Shown: positions 23,683-34,585, counted from the first letter of the stretch. The stretch is 64,000 nt of DNA from Dendronephthya gigantea (GCF_004324835.1 NW_021163026.1:2475271-2539270); one strand, 5' to 3'. A program made the numbers and translations. Notes: a model not told the origin generated them from the letters alone.

Positions 23683-23920
23683 CAGAGTTGCAAAAAGAGT
23701 TCAACCTTCCTCCGGTAAGATTTCAAGTTTTGAAAACCTTCCTCAAAATTACGTTATGACACTGAGTCAAATGGCAACCAGCATAACAAAATATTTGGTT
23801 TTTTTTACATGCATGTGATCAATTAGAGTGTTCAACTTTGAACCTTCCTCACAAACTTCATTCAAAGCAACCTTCCTCCTCCGGGTGTCACCCGCGTACC
23901 CGCAGCTTTTTGCAACTCTG
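23683..23920. mobile_element. hAT-type MITE in first intron, copy B
   Basis: Same element and insertion site as 19,344-19,582. Left target duplication GTTCAAAT is at 23,675-23,682; the right one has homopolymer length changes. These belong to the indel cluster that marks this part of unit B. Confidence 0.75.
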
Positions 23921-24625
23921 GTTTCAAAATCTATGATGTTAAAGACGCTAGCAAACTTGAGGTACCCTAAGTTGACGCAATATTTCTTTATCGATAATTC
24001 CAGGTATACTAGCCACGCAAATAATAACCACTTTACATAAACCAGAAAACAAACAGGAAGTTGTCTGTTTAATCTTAAAACATGTGATGTTCTGAAGACA
24101 GGAACGAAAAAGTATAAAATTACAATCGTAACAGGTCATTGCCCATCCAATAAAATAGTACTAATTACTCCGAACTGTAGAAAAGCTCTAATAATCAACG
24201 TTTATAGATAAAAGGGTCGTCTACCTACAAGCCCAGTTGCGGGTGAGACCCATATTTCAAAATCACAGAATAGAGCGGACTTCCACTGTCGTGTTTTTTG
24301 TACGATTTGTGCGTTTTTACGTGCGGTGTTAGCTTGTTAGCGTTTACTTTTAGTCCGTTTTACATCATCTTTATAAATCTATCACTCTATTTCGTTGAGC
24401 TGTGAAAAAGCTTTATAAAAACAAAATGGTGGTGAGGTGGTTTTCCTTTAATTTATTATTAAACTAGTATTTCTTATTATCCTATATTCCGCAAATCAAG
24501 GCAAACATGCAGGGTTTTAATAAACAGTGCAGCCAGTGGAAATCATCCCTACGCGTTTAAACGAATATTTATTATTTATGTTTCGTAGAACCGCTATTGG
24601 CTGTAAGATATCGCAAGTGCTGTAC

Positions 24626-26115
24626 ATGATGCGGAATTTCTATTTTTACTCGCTGTTCACGTTGTTTGTTATGATATACAACATGCAGCATATCCAAGCA
24701 GCGAGCTGTAACAAATATTTTGGTCCAGCTGGTGTCGTACATTGCGTTAAGCTTTATGGCTACAATGATTATCAGTGGGCCACATGTCGTACCGACAGCT
24801 ACATCCGAACGAAATCCAATTCGAGACACAAGTGCGTAGACCGAACAGCAACTTACTGTTATTACCAGTGCATGGTTGACGTCTATAACAGCAATTTTGG
24901 CAATGTTTTTTCCAATTGTAAGTGCTCCCCTTTTGGCCCCAAGCCCACTCAAAGTGTTAAATTGCCTGACTGGTGCTACAGCCCTGATGGAACAAACTGT
25001 AACTGGTATAGTAACTGCCTCAAGAAAGTCTATCCTTATTGCGAAAACAACAAAGACGACTTCCAGCATCATGTTATACCGAGAATTTTGTAGACTTTAC
25101 GCATGATCAATTACGACAAATTTTCCAGAAAGGAGCACAATGGATCAACGCTGTCAGAAAATGTATCCAACTTAAACTGGTTCCACTGGTTGACAAAACA
25201 CGCGTTAGGACGTGTCCTAATCTGAAATACACAGCATTCAAAACACACTCACCCTGCTACACCAATCCTGAGAGTTCGCAATCGCCATCAATTTCGTACT
25301 GCAACTTATCTCCGCAGGATAGGAATGTTGTGTTCTGGACCATTAAATCAGCATTTCGTGCGGCATATTGGCCGAGTTTGAAAGGTCTGTTAGACGTCAG
25401 ACGTGATTGTGAAAATAGAGAAGGCAGCCAAAAACAACGGAAGGTCCAGAATATGATCCTAGAAGAAGTGACGAGAGAAATTGGAGAAACCAAAACAAAC
25501 TCCGTGGACGAGAAAATCCGAGAAACAGAAGTGAGAATCAAAGTTTGGCTACGAAATTTGGTGAGTCCGATTCAGCTTTCCATGAACATAAATGAACATG
25601 ACTGGACATCCAAGCGAAAAAAAAGATCCGCCCCAAGTGATCAAGAAATTAAGGATTCCAAATTTGCCGGGAAGGTTATCGACGCAGTCGCTTCACAAGG
25701 AAGATGGCAGGAAAAGGGAATTACTTGGTTTGCTTATGCAAAAAACGAAATCGACAACACAAAGTCGATCAGGTTTTTCGTAGCTGATCGTTTTAAAATT
25801 GAAAGTGGTAACCAAACAACCAATCACACCAATATCACTGATGTTTTGGTCCAGCTAAGCACAGATATTCTCAATGCGAACGGGGCTCTTGATTTGAGGG
25901 TTGACGGAAGTCGTGTCGACATCATGAAGTTCAATGGCTGTTTAGATATGGATTGCGAGTTACATGCATTTAATATTGTATTAAGCAGCCCATCTCCTAG
26001 CCCGTCAAGCAGACCATCTCATCCAACTCCTAGCCCGTCAAGCAGCGTATTTCTCAAAGCAATGCATATAATGGCATACTTAATCATCTTGAGTATCAAC
26101 TTTATCTTTGTGTGA
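24626..26115 (+). CDS. array gene 8: long form, frame broken by probable sequencing errors
   Basis: Near-identical twin of gene 7 but with an intact 8-cysteine module. The ATG at 24,626 starts the same signal peptide. Between about 25,060 and 25,130, early in the stanniocalcin-like module, several one-base gains and losses relative to genes 6 and 7 split the frame. The upstream frame ends at 25,093 and the downstream frame runs to 26,115. These changes fall inside a wider cluster of homopolymer indels that also affects non-coding sequence back to about 23,760, which suggests unpolished sequence and not a damaged gene. The C-terminal proline-serine repeat has fewer units than in gene 7. Other parts match gene 6: furin-type site RKKR|S, FAGKVIDAVASQ, GCLDMDCE, hydrophobic tail. 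Confidence 0.7.
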
Positions 26116-26715
26116 TAAGAACTTTATCACCGCCATGAATGGCCTCCAACTTTGACTTTATAATGTCAGGGTCAGGGATAAGTATTTAGTGTTGTTTTTA
26201 CCCAACTATGACTTTTTTGCACATGATTAGTTTTAGACATGCATCATGCATGATATAGTCAATTGCACTTACAAAATATATATAATCTACAGTAGTTGAT
26301 TCAGTGAGCTTTATTATCAAGAACAATATGTAATCAAAATTTTCAGCTCATTAAACATCCAAAAAAAACCTACAAAGTTGGCAAGTCTTTAATATATATA
26401 CATATACGCTGTACAGAAAATGCTTATTCACAAGAATAAGCACAATAAAACGATCGCTTTTCGTTTGACAGCACCTCAGCATATAAGATTATCAATCGTC
26501 AAGTCTTTATGACACCAAACAAGCACATGCTAATAATTCTCGGAGTGATTACACGACTGCCAGTATCGTGTTTTATACTCATTTCAATACCTTAAAGGCA
26601 TCTCACGCTTCGTTGAATCTCTGCTAACAGGGATCAGGTAAACAATCCCATAAATACAGGAAATACGTCTGGTTCCGGTCACATGCTGGCTCGTCCGAAT
26701 TTTTCCATTGAAATT

Positions 26716-29052
26716 TGAAACAGACGGGTTGGAAACTGTAAGAGAAACTCGTCTAAAATTCGAATTTAGACGAAAGAATCAGACGAAAAAATCAGACGAG
26801 TTTCTCAAATATCAACACGGTCAAGGACGAAGCAAGGGTAAAGGAAAAATAAACAAAATATTTATTGTAATAACCCCACCGCTTTTACGTAATGTTTATC
26901 CCATATCAGACGGTAGTGTAGCAGCTTCAGTAAGGTTGTTTCCTATTGGCTCAGACTGAAACCAGGGTAGCAAAGGTAGCAATAAACTTCGAAGAAACCC
27001 CTGTTAGGTCGGCACATCTTCCAGGAGATATTAATTCTTGGTAAACCACAATATTTTCAAGCAGCCTGCATATGTATATGTACATCACATGAATGTTTCA
27101 AGCCTGCTTGCTAAGCAAAAACTGAAATTCAGTCCTTCCGCAGATACAGTACGTCACTAAATTTCCACCTTGAGACAACTACAAAGAGAGTTCTTCTTCA
27201 TATTCATTACAAAGGTATGTCTTCTACAGTACAGTTCCTATTTCATTTCGTATCTTATAAGTAATTTGGTTTATGCTGCGGGAGTATATGTACTCGCGGC
27301 TACAAGATTTATAGCGTGGCTATATGAATCAATGGCCGATAGTGAAATATTTTCTATCATGATACGAACGACAACAGTATTGCTCGCAGGATCATATGAT
27401 CTTAACGACATTACGCAGATGCGAATTCCCCGTAGGACATATACGACTTTCCCCTCGACTTCCCCAGAATCAGTGTTGATTTTACTCCGAGTAAATTAGC
27501 TAAACATGTTTCTAATATCGAGATTTTCATTTTATTTGCCATTGAAGCAAGTAGAAACTTGTCGAAGTATGCGTTGAGTAGCTATATCTTGAGAATGATG
27601 GTCATAACATCAGCACAGTTTTAGCAAAATATTAGGCAAAGACGGCTGAAGTGAAGGGTCCAAATACACAAATGTCAAATAGCAATAATATGCATTTAAA
27701 ATTGACACTAACACGGGGCGGTCGTAAACTGCACACCGAAAATTTCTCGTTAAATATACGTCTCTGATATGCTCCAAACGCTTGATCAAAGATCAAAGTA
27801 GCAAAATCTGCGGGTCACGATGTTTGAAAGTTTCAAGAATTCGATATTTTGAAAGCGTGGTGATTCTGTTCGTTTATATTTAGAAATGAAATTTCGATGC
27901 ATATCGCAGAGAGTTGACGACAGGAACGAAAAAGTATCAAATTACACGTTGTACAACGTCATTGCCGTAATAGCATGGCCATGCAGAGCACATAAAAATA
28001 GTTATAAGTAGACATAATCACAGATTAGAAAGTAGCGTTCGGTAGTCGGCTATAGTCGGTATAAAGGCACGACATATATAAACTAAAATGGCAACGTTCC
28101 TTCCGCTATGCATTGGACACAGAGTGTGTATCTAAATCCTTATTAAGAGCAAAGCAAATTTAAGTCTGCCGTGAAATTCGTGAGCTTTTTTTACCTCGTG
28201 AGCAAATTTGTTTCGGGTTTTTACATGGTTAGAACATTGCAAAATAGATCCTGTTGCTTAGATGAGAGTCCTTACGCATATATCAAACACTTCGAGATTA
28301 AAATAATCTATACAATTCCTACCACTTCTTAATAAACACTGAGGAAAGGCGAATATGGAGGCGAAATGCCCGGTCCTAAGCAACAGATTTTCACCGCAAA
28401 ATACAGAAAGCATCTAAAATTAGGGCTTGGCGGCTTGACCCGTGTCCGTGTGACTTCGCACGAAATCCGGAAGTCGAGACAAACGCGAAAACGCGAAAGC
28501 GAGGCAAATGCCAAACAGAACGACATAGGAACCGTAGGCGAAGAACAACACAACCTCGTACCCAGGTTCTTTACTCTAGAACGACATAGCATCCAGCCGT
28601 GACGTCAGGATTAGGAAGCTTCCTCCGTCATCGAACGCAAACTATAAATCTATTTCGAACTATAGAAAAGTTATAAGAAGCAATGTTTATAAATCAGAGG
28701 TAGAAGTTTAAAATAATTTTAATGATACTTACAAAATGAATGATTGAATATATACACGCACGGGGTTGCATGGATTCTGGTGATGATTTGGCGTGTTTTT
28801 TGTAGCGTAGGGTTATTATAACAACTTCACAACTGCATGTGAAGATTGCACATTTTGTGGGTGTGAACCCGTTCAAAAGACGCCACAGCCAAAGCTTTAT
28901 AAGAACAAATGTTTAGATCACAGGTGTTTTTACCACAAATTGAACTAGTAATCCGTATTATTATTCCAAAATACCAGTCCTTTAAGAAATAATGTTTATA
29001 CTTCATAGATATCCTATTGGCCGTACGAAATCGTAATTTACAAGTGCTGAAC
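26716..29052. other. gene 8-9 interval with promoter and first intron of gene 9
   Basis: Flank of the duplicated units, then the conserved 5' exon block near 27,130-27,214, then a first intron of about 1.8 kb. The acceptor is CTTCATAG at about 29,007. The intron contains unrelated open frames (for example around 28,366-28,602), but none shows domain features or matches the array family. Confidence 0.5.
27130..27214 (+). other. conserved non-coding 5'UTR exon block, copy g
   Basis: Copy of the shared block (CTTGAGACAACTACAAAGAG ... ATTACAAAG|GTATGTCTTC), serving array gene 9. Confidence 0.55.
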
Positions 29053-30531
29053 ATGATGAAGATGTTTCATTTAAACCCGTTGTTCATATTACTTGTCATG
29101 ATGTACAACATGCATCACATCCAAGCACAGGAATGTAGCAAAACGTCCGGACCAGTTGGAAATGTAAAGTGCGTTCAGATTTCAGGATACAGTGACTATC
29201 AGTGGACCACATGTCGCAGTAACGGCTATGTCCAAACGAAATCCAATGGGAAAAGAAATTGCAAAGGTTCTTACTGTTATTACGAATGCATGCTTGACGC
29301 TTATGACAAACGTGATGGCGATATTCTTTCCCAATGCAAGTGTTCCCCATCTGACTACGTGCCCACTGACGAAGTCAAATTATCCAAACAGTGCTACAGC
29401 CCTGATAGCACAAACTGTAACTGGTTTAGAAAGTGCCTCAGCAGAGCCTATCCTAATTGTGAAGACGACAAACACGACTACACCATTACATATGCCGAGA
29501 CATTTTGTAAACTTTACGATGATCGAAACGACAAGTTTTCCGAAAAAGTAAAAGAATGGATGAACGCTGCCAGGAAGTGTCTTCAATTTAAACTGGTTCC
29601 ACTGGTAGACAAAATCGTGGTAGAAAAAAAGTGTTCGGAGCTGAGAACAGCAGCATTCAAAACACACTCACCCTGCTACACCAACCCTGACGACACGGCA
29701 ACATCGTACTGCGACTTATCTTTCCAAGATAAGAACACTGTGTTTTGGACTCTTAAATCAAAATATTCCGCAGCATATTGGCCCAGTTTGAAAAGTCTAT
29801 TAGACGTCAGACGTGATTGTAAAAGCAAAGAAAGCAACCGCGAACACGCAAAGAAAGTTCAGGATATGATCGAAAAAGAACTGGACTGGCAACTTGGAAC
29901 AGACAGAAACAATTCTTTGGAAGTAAGAATTCGAGAAGCAGAGGTGACAATCAAAGTTTGGCTACAAAATCTGGGTGAAAACCCAATTCAGCTTTCCGTG
30001 AAAATGAACGATAATGATTGGACGTCCAAACGAGAAAAAAGATCTGCCCCAAGTTTCAAGGAAATTGAGGATTCCAAATTTGCTGGGAAGGTTATCGATG
30101 CAGTCGCTTCACAAGGAAAATGGCAGGAGAAGGGAATTACTTGGATTGCTTATGCAAATGGACAAGGGAAAGAAAAGTCGATCATGTTTATCCTGGCTGA
30201 TCGTTATAAGTACGAAGATGGCCCGTCGAAAATCAAGTCAACGACATTCGCTGATACTTTGGTCCAGCTGAGCACAGATATTCTCAATGAAAGTCTTAAT
30301 GTTAATGTGGATGGAAGACGTGTTAACCTTAAGGAGTTAAAAGGCTATTTAAATATGTCTGGTGAAGAAGGTGAAGAAGGTGAAGAAGGTGAAGAAGATA
30401 ATACAATTACGATTACTAGATCAAGGGGAACAGTCCTCAAAGCAATGCATACAATGGCATACTTAATCTTCTTGAGTATCAACTTGTTTTTATGTGATAA
30501 GAATTTTATCACTGCCATAAGTGGCCTCTAA
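29053..30531 (+). CDS. array gene 9: divergent long form with lost C-terminal cysteine pair
   Basis: Predicted 492 aa from the ATG at 29,053 (MMKMFHLNPLFILLVMMYNM). The acceptor CTTCATAG at about 29,007 lies upstream. The 8-cysteine module has GPVGNVKC and DYQWTTC. The 10-cysteine stanniocalcin-like module and an REKR|S furin-type site are present. It differs from its relatives in three ways. The C-terminal motif GC-LDMD-C of the relatives is GYLNMSG here, so both cysteines are gone together. An acidic Gly-Glu-Glu repeat (four units) precedes the tail. A one-base difference near the end extends the protein past the hydrophobic tail with a polar stretch (CDKNFITAISGL), which may weaken a GPI signal or make a short transmembrane anchor. 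Confidence 0.82.
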   Translation: MMKMFHLNPLFILLVMMYNMHHIQAQECSKTSGPVGNVKCVQISGYSDYQWTTCRSNGYVQTKSNGKRNCKGSYCYYECMLDAYDKRDGDILSQCKCSPSDYVPTDEVKLSKQCYSPDSTNCNWFRKCLSRAYPNCEDDKHDYTITYAETFCKLYDDRNDKFSEKVKEWMNAARKCLQFKLVPLVDKIVVEKKCSELRTAAFKTHSPCYTNPDDTATSYCDLSFQDKNTVFWTLKSKYSAAYWPSLKSLLDVRRDCKSKESNREHAKKVQDMIEKELDWQLGTDRNNSLEVRIREAEVTIKVWLQNLGENPIQLSVKMNDNDWTSKREKRSAPSFKEIEDSKFAGKVIDAVASQGKWQEKGITWIAYANGQGKEKSIMFILADRYKYEDGPSKIKSTTFADTLVQLSTDILNESLNVNVDGRRVNLKELKGYLNMSGEEGEEGEEGEEDNTITITRSRGTVLKAMHTMAYLIFLSINLFLCDKNFITAISGL

Positions 30532-30552
30532 CTTTGACTTTAAATTTAATAG

Positions 30553-30676
30553 TATAATCTCTATGTTAGCTGAAGTATAATCTCTATGTTAGCTGAAGAT
30601 ATAATCTATATGTTAGCTGAAGTATTATCTATATGTTAGCTGAAGATATAATCTATATGTTAGCTGAAGATATAAT
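30553..30676 (+). repeat. 23-bp tandem repeat, about 5 copies
   Basis: Unit TATAATCTATATGTTAGCTG plus AAG, repeated in the 3' flank of gene 9 with small variations (CTC or CTA). Confidence 0.8.
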
Positions 30677-30774
30677 CTGAAATAATTGATTAGTAAGTTT
30701 TAATATCAAGATGTACACTAAATAAATAAAAAACACACAAAAAATCTTCAGAGTTGGCATGTCTGTTATATATG

Positions 30775-31012
30775 TATCTTTTTCTGGTAGTTCAGACACA
30801 AACCACAACAGCTTATTGTAGAATACTACCTACACTTGACCACCACGTTTGAGATATCTTTTTCTGGTAGTTCAGACACAAACCACAACAGATTATTGTA
30901 GAATACTACCTACACTGGACCACCACGTTTGAGATATCTTTCTCAGGTAGTTCAGACACAAACCACAACAGCTTGTTGTGGCATACTACCAGTACTGGAC
31001 CACCACATTTAA
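30775..31012 (+). repeat. 80-bp tandem repeat, 3 copies
   Basis: Three direct copies starting at 30,775, 30,855 and 30,935, with GGTAGTTCAGACACAAACCA and GACCACCACGTTTGAGATAT. A solitary partial copy lies at about 14,557-14,608 before gene 6. The array sits between gene 9 and the MED31 fragment. Confidence 0.85.
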
Positions 31013-31107
31013 CATAATATCCTTTTAAAACCTAGGATATCATCATATCAGGGCATCGTAAAAAAATGTAACATTATTACTTGCATAATGAAATGAGAAT
31101 CACTCAC

Positions 31108-31430
31108 AGTTTAAGTAATGAGGGTTTGCCAGGCATTGAACAAATTCCAGTTCCACTTGAAACCGTTGACGATATTCATCAGAATCTATGACCACAAGAA
31201 ATATCATCAACGTAAAGATTGAAAGACTACCATGAAAGGCTAAACATTTGAAATCAACTAGGAACCAGCAAATAATACAAATAATCTTAACAATTCACAG
31301 CGATCTGATGGCAGCAGTACAGTTGTACAAATCTGTCCGGTCCAACCGTACAGTAAACAAATAAAACATCGCAAAATGTATCAATTATCATTTTTAACTC
31401 ACCTTCTAAAAATTGAGCACATTCCGCCAT
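31108..31430 (-). CDS. MED31: Mediator subunit 31, first two exons only
   Basis: Exon 1 (31,430-31,403) encodes MAECAQFLE and ends at a GTGAGT donor. Exon 2 (31,185-31,108) encodes DSDEYRQRFQVELEFVQ and CLANPHYLN, then another GTGAGT donor. This matches the start of the Soh1/MED31 core (RFQLELEFVQCLANPNYLN in human), a conserved subunit of the Mediator middle module. The expected next exon (human FLAQRGYFKDKAF) was not found between here and gene 9; instead the 80-bp repeats and the surface-protein array follow. The gene is either cut by a rearrangement, mis-assembled, or has an unusually long intron. It is divergent with EIF4H, 243 bp between start codons. Confidence 0.75.
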
Positions 31431-31494
31431 GTTGAATAATTATTTAAATTTCCGTTCCGAGCGAAAAATAAATCCTGGAAACGAGGGTCAGATA

Positions 31495-31551
31495 TGACGT
31501 CACACAATATGACGTCAAAACGTGACGCATAGCGAATGATGAATGACGTCA
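31495..31551. promoter_or_regulatory. three CRE palindromes in MED31/EIF4H shared promoter
   Basis: Perfect TGACGTCA sites at 31,495-31,502, 31,510-31,517 and 31,544-31,551, between the divergent start codons of MED31 (31,430) and EIF4H (31,674). The first and third are each followed by CACAAT. CREB/ATF-family bZIP proteins bind this palindrome. Use as a bidirectional promoter is inferred from position. Confidence 0.7.
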
Positions 31552-31673
31552 CACAATAACCGCATACCAAAATACCAGCGGTTGCACAATTTCTGGAACC
31601 CACGCTTCTTGTCCGCGTACCATCATCGTTCAAACCTAGTCCCCCGACAGTGTTCTCATTGTTCTTTTCCAAA

Positions 31674-33691
31674 ATGGCTGATCCTTCGACTTGGGGAGAA
31701 GAGGAAAGCAATGATCGACGTGGTGGTCGAGACAGCTATGGCTATGGCAGGCCACAGAGGTATCGTAATTGTAGGCAGCGTTGTAAAGAAGCTGGCTGGA
31801 TATTCCGATTTCTAGTTCTTGTCTGTATTACGTAACGTAAGCTCCTCAGAGCGGTAGTAAATATTGTATGATCCTGATTTTAATATGATGACGGTTCATT
31901 TACTACGAAAAAAATTTTTTCACATATTGCTTTGTATTATGGGTATTGCTTAAAGAATGGTAATGTTCATATCAGTGTTCACTACTACCAGAAATGGCTG
32001 ACAATATGAAATGTCTTTGCTTAGCAATTGTCTTGAAATTCAAATTAGCAGCTATTAAATATATATTGAAACGCTAAAAGCGCTATAAAGTTTCATAAAT
32101 TTTACATTTTTTGATGGTATTAAATCTGGGCATCGCTTGGTTGCAAACACAGCCAAATAGTATACATGAATAAATCTCTCAGTTTGACCAGCAAGTCACA
32201 TTCCATTATTGGTTGATTTGTAGTGACAACTATTATGGTGGAGGTGGTGATTGGAACCGCCAACAAGGGAATCGTAGAGGACATCGTGATGATAGAGGAT
32301 ATGGAGGGGGTGGTGGGGGATATGGAGGTGGAAGACCCTCCAAGATCCCAGATGAGCCTCCTTTCACTGCATTTGTTGGCGGTTTACCTGATGGTACCGT
32401 ACAGGGTGATATTGACAGAATATTTGAAAACTTAAATGTAAGTGTATGTTAGATGATTGGTGCATGCTAAGTGATGGTGATAGTCAATTCCTTGTTTGAC
32501 CCTGTACTATTGTAAAACCATTTTTTCTCCTTCAAATTCAGATAAGAAATGTGCGTATTGTGCGTGACAGAGACACTGATAAATTTAAAGGTATTGCTGA
32601 TTGCCTTCACAAAATCCTACAAAACAAACAGTTTCTTACTTTGAGGTGTTAAATATGTTGATCAATTTGTTTCTCAATCAGGATTTTGTTATGTGGAATT
32701 TGAAGATCAAAAGTCGTTGGTTGAAGCTCTTGAGTACAACAATGCTGTAAGAATATCAAAACAAATAAATGTTTTTCTTGAAATTAAAACTTGCTCTTGT
32801 TGATTGTATTTCCCTATTATTAGCTAGCATTGCACCAGGATAAGCAAAATAATTTCCTCTGTCATAAGAAAACTTTTTTCATTGGAAAAGTACTTTATTT
32901 TTGGAAAAGTACTTTATTTATCCAGGGCTGAACTTATATTTATTTCTTCAGGAATATGGAAGTAGGCAACTTCGGGTGGATGTTGCTGAAGGAAGAAATA
33001 AAGACCGGGGGGAAAGAGGTCGTGGAAGGGGAGGTATTGCTCTTAGCCCCCACCTTTATTAATTCTTTTTGCCTAATAATTGCTCAACACTTGTTGGTTT
33101 TGAACTTCCAGGATTCCGAGGTGGTCGTGGAGGTGATCGTGGAGGAAGGTCACAGGGTGACAGAGGGCAAAATAACTATCGTGATGGTGGAGGACGTGAC
33201 CAAGGTATCACCCCTTACCTTACCATATGCATCCACAAGTAAATATTGAGAATAATGGTCTGTTTAGTTAAACACCAAATACCTATGTTGTTCTTCTTCA
33301 GGAGGGCGTGGTGGATATGATCGTGGCCGATATGATGGTGGTGGTGGCAGAGGTCGGTATGGCCGTCCGAGGGATAATCGTGGACCACCAATGCCTTACG
33401 AGAATGTCCCAGAGCCAACCGAAGGTAAAGATACAAATATCATTCATCATGACCAAAATTTTTTGTAAATGTTTACAACTTACCATATTGGCAGAGAGTG
33501 CAAGTGAGAGGCCAAGATTAAAGTTACTGCCACGTTCTGTGAAAGACCCTGTGAACGAGATTGCTGACTCGATGCAACAAGCAAAGATATTTGGTGGGGC
33601 TAAACCTCGAGATGAGAAACAGTATGAGCAAAAACAAGCTGAAATTGAGAGGAAACGAAAGGAGAGTGAAAGCAGTGACAAGGGTGTTTAA
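31674..33691 (+). CDS. EIF4H: Eukaryotic translation initiation factor 4H
   Basis: Eight coding exons: 31674-31759, 32224-32437, 32542-32590, 32682-32746, 32952-33033, 33112-33204, 33302-33424 and 33495-33691, all in phase, for 302 aa. It begins [12 protein letters not shown], has a glycine/arginine-rich stretch, then one RRM ([18 protein letters not shown] ... [11 protein letters not shown] ... [14 protein letters not shown]). RGG-type repeats follow, and the C-terminal tail [10 protein letters not shown] ... [12 protein letters not shown] is characteristic of the eIF4H/eIF4B pair. eIF4H stimulates the eIF4A helicase in translation initiation. Length and lack of the long eIF4B C-terminus favour eIF4H. 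A donor directly after the stop (33,695) and an acceptor at 33,922 suggest a 3'UTR intron. A poly(A) signal lies at 34,586. Confidence 0.93.
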
Positions 33692-33717
33692 ATGGTAAGA
33701 CCCTAGAGTAACCTAGC

Positions 33718-33793
33718 AGTATGTGTGTCCAGTTTCATATAGAAGTCTGAGAGAATACACAGACTGCAATATAACATACTGGACACACATACT
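33718..33793 (+). ncRNA. pre-miRNA-like hairpin in EIF4H 3'UTR intron (candidate)
   Basis: Arms AGTATGTGTGTCCAGT (33,718-33,733) and ACTGGACACACATACT (33,778-33,793) pair perfectly over 16 bp. Further pairing inside includes AGTCTG with CAGACT around a 10-nt loop. The 76-nt fold has the size and near-complete pairing of a microRNA precursor. It lies within a likely 3'UTR intron (33,695-33,922). A palindromic mobile-element remnant is an alternative. No expression evidence is available. Confidence 0.4.
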
Positions 33794-34585
33794 CATTCTC
33801 CTCAACCGCATGTCGTTTTTGAAGTTCCCGTCCTCAATCCGAATTTGTCTATTAAGATTGATTAGATTTTGTTGTATAATGGTTATTTTCCAAAAATCAT
33901 AATTACTCCGATTTCATTACAGCGATGAACGTTTATTATTGCGAGAGGAAACACAACAGCACAACTACGGAAAATGCAGACGAAAATCTTGGTCGTATTT
34001 AATTGAGAAAAATTCTGGACACTCGTGAAACTTTACATATCAAAAACATTTCAATTTTTTTGTTATATAGTTGGAGAGATTAAGCACCTTCAAGATGTTT
34101 CTTAAAGCTAGCTCAACTGAATTTTGTCCAATACATCGATACCTTGCAACCAAATGACTACAAAATAAATGTTTTCATTCAGATTCCAGTAAATTATGCA
34201 AGCAATTTGAGTCAACCATTTTGGAGTTGAATCAGCAATCTACTGCATTTACAATACGTACATAACCAGAACACAGGTTTCATTGTTTTTGTTTTGTTCA
34301 ACGAAGTAAAATTGCATCGCAAACGTTTGACGTTAATAGATAACGTCAGTTGGGCTAGCTTGCATTGACTGGAGAAATTCAATAGCACGAAGTAAAAGCT
34401 TTGAAAGTAGGCACAGTTTCGTTGTATCCAGTCGAAATCCATCGAAATTCAGCTGGCATGCAGCATTGCCATGTATCGATGGCCACATTGTTCCTGTTTA
34501 GCTAAAAACAATTCTCGTTCCTCACCCAGTCTCGATAAACAGTGGCGTTATTCTTTGGAAAATCCAATATATATAAATATATAAA

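Larger units (their letters stand above)
22331..26700 (+). repeat. recent tandem duplication, unit B (about 4.35 kb)
   Basis: Near-identical repeat of unit A. Differences are few before about 23,700 and after about 25,140. Between those points there are many one-base gains and losses, mostly in homopolymers. Both units carry the same MITE at the same site, so the duplication is younger than that insertion. An uncollapsed haplotype is an alternative explanation. Confidence 0.8.

Noticed and set aside
1105-30531. Reading the array as toxins
   Set aside because: Hydrophobic anchor tails, large size and the stanniocalcin-like module do not fit known small secreted cnidarian toxins.
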